From: an uncultured Gemmatimonadales bacterium
GTDB taxonomy: Bacteria; Gemmatimonadota; Gemmatimonadetes; Longimicrobiales; Gaopeijiaceae
DNA length: 5,960 nucleotides
NCBI GenBank assembly: GCA_937982605.1
Contig: CALJLC010000361.1
Span: 1-5,960, forward strand
Direction of reading: 5' to 3'
The notes beneath the pieces were generated by a model. It saw nothing but the letters and a program-made list of their open reading frames with translations, was not told the origin of the DNA and searched no databases. The position numbers were made by a program, and so were the translations under genes. Below, piece after piece: positions 1-3,922 of the stretch (the first letter of the stretch is position 1; every line of letters starts with the position of its first letter).

Positions 1-1
1 C

Positions 2-163
2 CACGAGATCTTCCCGGCGATGCTCCTTTCGACGCTCGCCTACGTCGGCGGGTCCCTGGCGGGCGCCGACACCGCCGACGCGCGGGTGCGCGCGCTCCTC
101 GACGGCGCCGCCCCGACGGACGCGCCGACGGCCGAGGAAGCGGAGGCCGAAGTCGGAGTCTGA
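2..163 (+). CDS. C-terminal end of an unidentified protein (5' truncated by window edge)
   Basis: An open frame enters from the left edge and ends with TGA at 161-163, leaving 53 codons. The visible part begins HEIFPAMLLSTLAYVGGSLAG, an amphipathic or helical stretch, and then becomes an Ala/Glu/Asp-rich low-complexity tail ending EAEAEVGV. I do not recognise the family; a helical C-terminus of a soluble enzyme is possible but unsupported. The main reason to call it real is context: the stop lies one base before the GTG start of the next gene, and the ribosome binding site of that gene (GGAG, 155-158) sits inside the last codons, the usual arrangement of an operon. Codon use is GC-rich at third positions, like the neighbouring genes. 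Confidence 0.6.
   Translation, partial: HEIFPAMLLSTLAYVGGSLAGADTADARVRALLDGAAPTDAPTAEEAEAEVGV
155..158 (+). promoter_or_regulatory. Ribosome binding site deciding the GTG start at 165
   Basis: GGAG lies 6 nt before GTG at 165-167. The next candidate start, ATG at 204, has no comparable site and would cut into the first predicted helix of the protein, so the GTG is preferred. Confidence 0.6.
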
Positions 164-164
164 C

Positions 165-1721
165 GTGAGCACGCTCGTCCTCGCTCGCACTCAGGCCTCG
201 ATCATGGAGTCGCTCCGGCGCCTCGGCGGCCGGGCGACCGTCGGCGACGTGGTGGCCGACGCCGGGCTCCCGGCGGACGACGTCCGGGCGGGGCTGAAGG
301 CTCTCCTGGAGAGTCATCGCGGGCACCTCGACGTCGCCGACTCCGGCGAGCTCATCTACGACTTCGACCCGCGCCTGATCGAGCGCGACCACGAGCCGCT
401 CCTCGCGCGTCTGTCCCGCTCGGCGGGCCGCGCGCTGCGGGCCGGATTCAAGGCGTGGATCGTCGGCATGCTCGTCGTCTACTTCGTCGTCTTCGTGGCG
501 CTGGTGATCGCGGCGCTGGTGGCGGGGCAGCGTGGCAGCGACTCGCGCGGCGGCTGGGGCGGCGGCCGGCATCGCGGCGGGTTCCACTTCGACCCGCTCC
601 TCTGGTACTGGATCTGGAGCCCCCGCTGGTACCTGGGGAGACCGTACTACGGCCACCGCTGGGAACGGACGCTACCGAAGGGCGATCGGGTCCCGCTCTA
701 CAAGAAGGTCTTCGCCTTCGTCTTCGGACCGGACCGGCCCAGGCCCACGCGCCGGCAGCTCGACCGCGGCACGCTCCGGCTGATCCGGGCCCGCTCCGGC
801 GTGCTCACCACGGCCGAGCTCATGGAGCACACGGGGGCCGGGTACGCCGACGCCGAGGAGGAGATGGGCCGGCTGGTCGGGGCGTACGACGGCGAGGCGG
901 TCCCCTCCCCCGACGGGCACGTGGTGTACGCCTTTCCCGGCCTCATGGCCACGGTCGGGGAGGGGCGCGCGCCCCGGGAGCCGAAGCCGGCCTGGCTGCG
1001 ACTCGAGCCCCGGCGGGAGCTGACGGGGAACACGGCGGGGTCCAACGCGCTCATCGCGGGCATGAACGCCTTCACCCTCCTCGCCTCGGCGACGGCACCC
1101 TGGTTCATCTTCCCGCGGCTCGGCCTGGGCGGTCCGGCCGCCTTCATCGGCCTGGTCCTGGTGCCGCTCGTCTTCAGCGTCCTCTTCTTCTCGGCCCCGC
1201 TCGTCCGGATGGCGGGCCTGGCCGTCGAGAACGGGCGGCGGGAGCGGCGCAACGTCCGCCGGCTCGTCCTCGGCCTCGTGTACGGCCGCGCCCTGGACGG
1301 CGCCACGATCTCGGAGCCCGACGCGTGGAGCTTCGTCCGGGAGCGGCTGGGGCCGGACGGCGCCACGGAGAAGGAGGCACGCGACGTCCTGCGGGAGCTC
1401 GCGGCGGAGCTGGGCGCAGATGTCACGGTGGACGACGACGGGACGACCCGCTACGCGTTCCCGGAAGTCCGCGGGCAGTACGCCGCGGCCGAGTCGATGC
1501 GGAGTCGGTTTAGCCTCGGGGAGCGGTCGCTGGGAGACGTCGTCTATTCGACCGCGGACGATCCGGCCGAGGCGGGCACGCGCGAGCTGGAGCTCTTCGA
1601 CCGGGAGCTTCTGGGTGACGGTGCCCGACTGGCCCGGTACCTGCCGGTGGTCGACCGGATCGACTACGAGGACGACTTCGAGCTGGTGGCCTTCGACGAC
1701 GAGCTGGCTCGCGGTCGGTGA
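165..1721 (+). CDS. Membrane protein with three winged-helix-like modules, function unknown
   Basis: A 518-residue protein that I cannot assign to a named family. Three stretches share one pattern: a short helix, a second helix, a third Glu/Arg/Leu-rich helix, then a polar turn and a strand ending Tyr-x-Phe. They are residues about 10-70 (ending IYDFDP), 200-260 (VYAFPGL) and 365-435 (RYAFPEV), and they look like winged helix-turn-helix folds (inferred from pattern, not from a profile search). Hydrophobic segments lie at about 97-120, 294-318 and 324-346. Between the first two modules is a Gly-rich loop (129-139) followed by an aromatic segment containing WYWIWSPRWYLGRPYYGHRW (148-167). The C-terminus is acidic (DYEDDFELVAFDDE). 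There is no signal peptide. Similar proteins annotated only as hypothetical exist in other bacteria, as far as I recall. It probably shares an operon with the upstream gene, one base away. DNA binding is not shown; the modules may mediate protein contacts. Confidence 0.85.
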   Translation: MSTLVLARTQASIMESLRRLGGRATVGDVVADAGLPADDVRAGLKALLESHRGHLDVADSGELIYDFDPRLIERDHEPLLARLSRSAGRALRAGFKAWIVGMLVVYFVVFVALVIAALVAGQRGSDSRGGWGGGRHRGGFHFDPLLWYWIWSPRWYLGRPYYGHRWERTLPKGDRVPLYKKVFAFVFGPDRPRPTRRQLDRGTLRLIRARSGVLTTAELMEHTGAGYADAEEEMGRLVGAYDGEAVPSPDGHVVYAFPGLMATVGEGRAPREPKPAWLRLEPRRELTGNTAGSNALIAGMNAFTLLASATAPWFIFPRLGLGGPAAFIGLVLVPLVFSVLFFSAPLVRMAGLAVENGRRERRNVRRLVLGLVYGRALDGATISEPDAWSFVRERLGPDGATEKEARDVLRELAAELGADVTVDDDGTTRYAFPEVRGQYAAAESMRSRFSLGERSLGDVVYSTADDPAEAGTRELELFDRELLGDGARLARYLPVVDRIDYEDDFELVAFDDELARGR

Positions 1722-1799
1722 GCCCGAGTCCGGGCCCGCGGCGCCACCGACGCGGCCTCCCCCCGCAGGGCGCCGTGGTGCTGGTGCGGGGTCCCCTCG

Positions 1800-1805
1800 T
1801 AGAAT
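1800..1805 (+). promoter_or_regulatory. Possible sigma-70-type -10 box upstream of the lipoprotein pair
   Basis: TAGAAT matches the TATAAT consensus at five of six positions and stands out in very GC-rich surroundings. The start of transcription would fall near 1812, giving a leader of about 55 nt. The -35 region at normal spacing (about 1776-1782, TGGTGCT) is a poor match, so the promoter would be weak, activator-dependent or recognised by another sigma factor. Confidence 0.35.
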
Positions 1806-1818
1806 GATGGACGTCGAG

Positions 1819-1843
1819 ACCCGCGCGGCCCGGATGCGCGGGT
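1819..1843 (+). repeat. Perfect inverted repeat (8-bp stem, 9-nt loop) in the predicted leader
   Basis: ACCCGCGC at 1819-1826 pairs exactly with GCGCGGGT at 1836-1843, with loop GGCCCGGAT. Seven of the eight pairs are G-C. No T-run follows (next bases GCCAACCC), so it is not an intrinsic terminator. It ends 8 nt before the ribosome binding site of the first lipoprotein gene. It may stabilise the mRNA or be a protein-binding site in DNA; it may also be chance in such GC-rich sequence. Confidence 0.5.
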
Positions 1844-1851
1844 GCCAACCC

Positions 1852-1861
1852 GGAGGAGAGG
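1852..1861 (+). promoter_or_regulatory. Strong ribosome binding site fixing the start at 1867
   Basis: GGAGGAGAGG ends 5 nt before ATG at 1867. The open frame itself continues far upstream (to a GTG at 1420) inside the preceding gene, but only the ATG at 1867 has this site, and it is followed at once by a lipoprotein signal peptide. Confidence 0.8.
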
Positions 1862-1866
1862 TACGC

Positions 1867-2262
1867 ATGAGGCTGACCGTGGGCGTTGCCGTGCTGGCGG
1901 CTGGACTGGTCGCGGGTGGTTGTTCGAGCTCGGCCGGGGAAGCGGTCAGCCCCTTCGACGGACCCACGGGCGGGGACCGTGCCCAGCGCGTGCGGGTCGA
2001 GATCCAGAACCTGAGCTTCAACGACATCACGGTGTACGCCGTCCGGTCGAGCGGGCAGCGTCAGCGCATCGCCCGCGTGACCGGCAAGACCGACGAGATG
2101 GTCACCGTGAACTGGAACGTCGCGATCCCGATCAGCTTCTACGTCGAACAAGTCTCGGGAACGTCGTGTAGGACGGGACAGGTCGGTGTGGAGCCCGGGG
2201 CCCGCGTGTGGCTCACGGTGCCGAGCACCATGGGTCAACCGTGCAGGGCAGGTCGAAGATGA
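1867..2262 (+). CDS. Small lipoprotein, first of a tandem paralogous pair
   Basis: A 131-residue protein with a lipoprotein signal peptide: Arg2, hydrophobic stretch 4-16, then AGGC with Cys19 as the likely lipidation site (Ala rather than the usual Leu at -3). After a Ser/Gly linker comes one compact, mostly beta domain (about 41-118) starting VRVEIQNLSFNDITVYAV and containing VTGK, VNWNV and VEPGARVWLTV. Two further cysteines, C101 and C126, could form a disulphide after export. The domain looks like a small beta-sandwich, and I recall similar unnamed proteins as common in Gemmatimonadota; no function is known to me. It would sit on the periplasmic side or the cell surface. The stop overlaps the start of the next gene as ATGA, so the two are translated together. 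A longer version starting upstream at 1420 is rejected because it would lie inside the preceding gene. Confidence 0.85.
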   Translation: MRLTVGVAVLAAGLVAGGCSSSAGEAVSPFDGPTGGDRAQRVRVEIQNLSFNDITVYAVRSSGQRQRIARVTGKTDEMVTVNWNVAIPISFYVEQVSGTSCRTGQVGVEPGARVWLTVPSTMGQPCRAGRR

Positions 2263-2642
2263 GGACGAAGGTCGGGCGCGGGACGATGGGGATGGCGCTG
2301 CTCGTGGCGCTCGCCGGGTGTGCGACGGGCTCCGGGACGCCGGCGCCGGGCGTGTTCGTGGAGAGCCGTCCGTCGACCGTCCGCATCGAGGTGCAGAACC
2401 TCAACTTCCAGGACGCGCGGCTGTACACGTACCGCCGCGGCGCCCGCGCCTTCCTGGGGGTCGTCGCCGGCAAGCGGGACCAGAGCTTCGTGATCGACTG
2501 GGACGTCCCTCAGCCGATGTACGTCGAGATCGACATGCTCGCGGGACCGCGCTGCTACACGGAGGAGCTCCAGGTCGACCCCGGAGACGTCCTCGAGCTG
2601 CAGATCGCTTCGGTCTTCTCCTCGACGTCGGCGTGCCGCTGA
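2259..2642 (+). CDS. Small lipoprotein, second of a tandem paralogous pair
   Basis: A 127-residue protein with a clear signal peptide: basic N-terminus (MRTKVGR), hydrophobic stretch 9-19 and a good lipobox LAGC with Cys21. The mature domain (about 41-118) repeats the pattern of the preceding gene: VRIEVQNLNFQDARLYTY, VAGKRDQSFVIDWDV, then CYTEELQVDPGDVLELQI. C99 and C126 match the second and third cysteines of the neighbour, with 26 instead of 24 residues between them. The chosen start is ATG at 2259, inside the ATGA overlap with the upstream stop. A GTG at 2208 is also open in frame but would put 17 polar residues before the signal peptide. The ribosome binding site is weak (AGGG 2245-2248, AGG 2250-2252), consistent with translational coupling. 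The role is unknown; a surface or periplasmic protein partnering its paralogue is an inference. Confidence 0.85.
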   Translation: MRTKVGRGTMGMALLVALAGCATGSGTPAPGVFVESRPSTVRIEVQNLNFQDARLYTYRRGARAFLGVVAGKRDQSFVIDWDVPQPMYVEIDMLAGPRCYTEELQVDPGDVLELQIASVFSSTSACR

Positions 2643-2737
2643 CGCGAGCGCCCGCTACGCCGGACCCGGGCTGAAGGCAGGGCCCGCGGACGGGAGGCTC
2701 GCTTCGCCGATGGTCGGCTCCGCGCTCGTACCGGCGC
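2643..2737. other. Convergent intergenic spacer without clear intrinsic terminator
   Basis: The 95 bp separate the stop codons of two converging transcription units. Small inverted repeats are present (GCCGA/TCGGC at 2706-2718 with a 3-nt loop; CGGGC/GCCCG at about 2667-2686 with a longer loop), but neither is followed by a T-run on either strand. Termination may be Rho-dependent or the transcripts may overlap. I see no gene in it. Confidence 0.5.
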
Positions 2738-3922
2738 TCAGTCGTACAGCAGGTAGGGCCGGATCGAGGACTCGAAGTCGCGGATCTCCGCGTCGACCCC
2801 CTCGAGGATCTCGTCCACGGCGGCGCCGGAGTCGATCCCACGCCTCAGGCCGTCGTGCCCCCACAGGATGTCGATCGGCATGAGCCGCTCCTCGTACTCG
2901 TACGGAGGGGGTCGCCAGTCGAAGGCCCGGGGCGCGACGCTCCGGCACGCCGCCAGGAGCGCCACCGTGGTGCGCACCGAGCGAACGGCGGAGGGATCGA
3001 TCACGTGGAGCTGCCCGCCCCCGCACACCGCGCCCGCGTGCTTCTGGAACGTCGGCTCGAACCAGCACGGCCGGAGCACCAGGCCCGGGCCGAGCTCGTC
3101 GCGGAGCGCTTCGTGCACGGCCTGCGGATCGAGGTAGGGCGCGCCGAAGAGCTCGAAGGGGTGCGTCGTGCCACGCCCCTCCGAGAGGTTGGTGCCCTCG
3201 ACGAGGACCATGCCGGGGTAGACGTCGCACGACCGTGGCGTGGGCAGGTTCGGGCTCGGGGTCACCCACGGCAGACCGGTGTCGTCCCAGAGCATGGAGC
3301 GTGTCCACCCCTCGCACGGCACGACCTCGAGGTCGCAGCCGATGCCGCGCTCGGCGTTGAGCCACCGCGCCAGCTCACCGCACGTCATGCCGTGCCGGAG
3401 CGGGATCGGATGGAGCCCGACGAACGAGGCGTACTCCTCCCGGAGCACCGGGCCCTCCCGCACGACACCGCCGATCGGGTTGGGTCGGTCGAGCACCACG
3501 AAGGGGATCCCGGCCTCCGCGCACGCCTCCATCGTGAGCGCCATCGTCCAGACGAAGGTGTAGACGCGAACCCCGACGTCCTGGAGATCGAAGAGGACTC
3601 CCTCGAGCCCGGCCAGCATCTCCCGCGTCGGCTTGCGCACCTCGCTGTAGAGCGAGTGCACGCGGAGGCAGGTGACCGGATCGGTGTAGTGGTCCGACTC
3701 GATCATGTTGTCCTGCTTCTCTCCCCGGGCCCCGTGCTGCGGCCCGAAGAGCGCCTCGATCCGGAAGCCCGCGTCGAGGAGCACGTCGGCCGAGAAGCGG
3801 AGGTCCGACGTCACGGAGGCCGGGTGCAGCACCAGGCCGAGCGGCCGGTCACGGAAGGCCGCGAGCTCCCCGGCCGCGCGTTCGAGGCCCGTACGAACCC
3901 GGGGCGGGCCCGCGCCGTTCAT
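2738..3922 (-). CDS. DUF1343 / NamZ-family protein (putative exo-beta-N-acetylmuramidase, GH171-like)
   Basis: This 394-residue protein is of normal length for the DUF1343 family, whose characterised member NamZ (YbbC) of Bacillus subtilis removes MurNAc from the non-reducing end of peptidoglycan fragments. Family landmarks are visible in order: LHPASVT (32-38), FGPQHGARGEKQDNM (59-73), SLYSEVRKPT (90-99), FDLQDVGVRVYTF (111-123), LDRPNP (144-149), EGPVL (156-160), RHGMTCGELA (176-185), PSPNLPT (222-228) and YPGMVLVEGTNLSEGRGTTHPFE, read as 235-257. The N-terminus (MNGAGPPRVRTGLERAAGEL) is not a signal peptide, and the frame runs back only 21 start-less codons to a stop at 3986-3988, so a cytoplasmic location is predicted. 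The PQHG motif differs from the PEHG that I recall as usual, so the substrate could differ from that of NamZ. The start overlaps the upstream propeller gene as ATGA and has no evident ribosome binding site, implying translational coupling. Confidence 0.9.
   Translation of the reverse strand: MNGAGPPRVRTGLERAAGELAAFRDRPLGLVLHPASVTSDLRFSADVLLDAGFRIEALFGPQHGARGEKQDNMIESDHYTDPVTCLRVHSLYSEVRKPTREMLAGLEGVLFDLQDVGVRVYTFVWTMALTMEACAEAGIPFVVLDRPNPIGGVVREGPVLREEYASFVGLHPIPLRHGMTCGELARWLNAERGIGCDLEVVPCEGWTRSMLWDDTGLPWVTPSPNLPTPRSCDVYPGMVLVEGTNLSEGRGTTHPFELFGAPYLDPQAVHEALRDELGPGLVLRPCWFEPTFQKHAGAVCGGGQLHVIDPSAVRSVRTTVALLAACRSVAPRAFDWRPPPYEYEERLMPIDILWGHDGLRRGIDSGAAVDEILEGVDAEIRDFESSIRPYLLYD
3919..3922 (-). 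promoter_or_regulatory. ATGA stop/start overlap coupling the propeller and DUF1343 genes
   Basis: On the minus strand the DUF1343 start ATG (3922-3920) overlaps the propeller stop TGA (3921-3919). The 20 nt before the ATG contain no purine-rich ribosome binding site (GACGCGGCG directly precedes it), so initiation probably depends on ribosomes finishing the upstream gene. Confidence 0.7.

Larger units (their letters stand above)
1722..1866 (+). other. Intergenic spacer with probable start of a new transcription unit
   Basis: This 145-bp gap contains, in order: a weak hairpin directly after the upstream stop (GCCCG/CGGGC, 1722-1735, no T-run), a tandem hexamer TGGTGC TGGTGC (1776-1787), a possible -10 box (1800-1805), a perfect 8-bp hairpin (1819-1843) and a strong ribosome binding site (1852-1861). 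I see no convincing small gene in it. It is the only gap between codirectional plus-strand genes in the window, which suggests the lipoprotein pair is transcribed from its own promoter. Confidence 0.5.

Noticed and set aside
455..1513. Plus-strand open frame of 352 codons inside the membrane protein gene
   Set aside because: Arg/Ala/Gly/Pro-rich composition with no fold signals; it is the alternative frame of the 165-1721 gene, whose own product has ordered hydrophobic and modular structure.
1722..1735. GCCCG-AGTC-CGGGC hairpin right after the membrane protein stop as a terminator
   Set aside because: Only 5 bp of stem and no T-run afterwards; such short GC hairpins are expected by chance here.
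1420..1866. N-terminal extension of the first lipoprotein to a GTG at 1420
   Set aside because: The extension lies within the 165-1721 gene in another frame, is Arg/Ser/Thr-rich, and would bury a clear signal peptide that is directly preceded by a strong ribosome binding site.
672..2030. Long minus-strand open frame of 452 codons opposite the membrane protein gene
   Set aside because: Its translation is an Arg/Pro/Gly/Ala-rich mixture without a recognisable domain, and it runs across the 1722-1866 spacer into the lipoprotein gene. It is a typical antisense shadow of GC-rich coding DNA.
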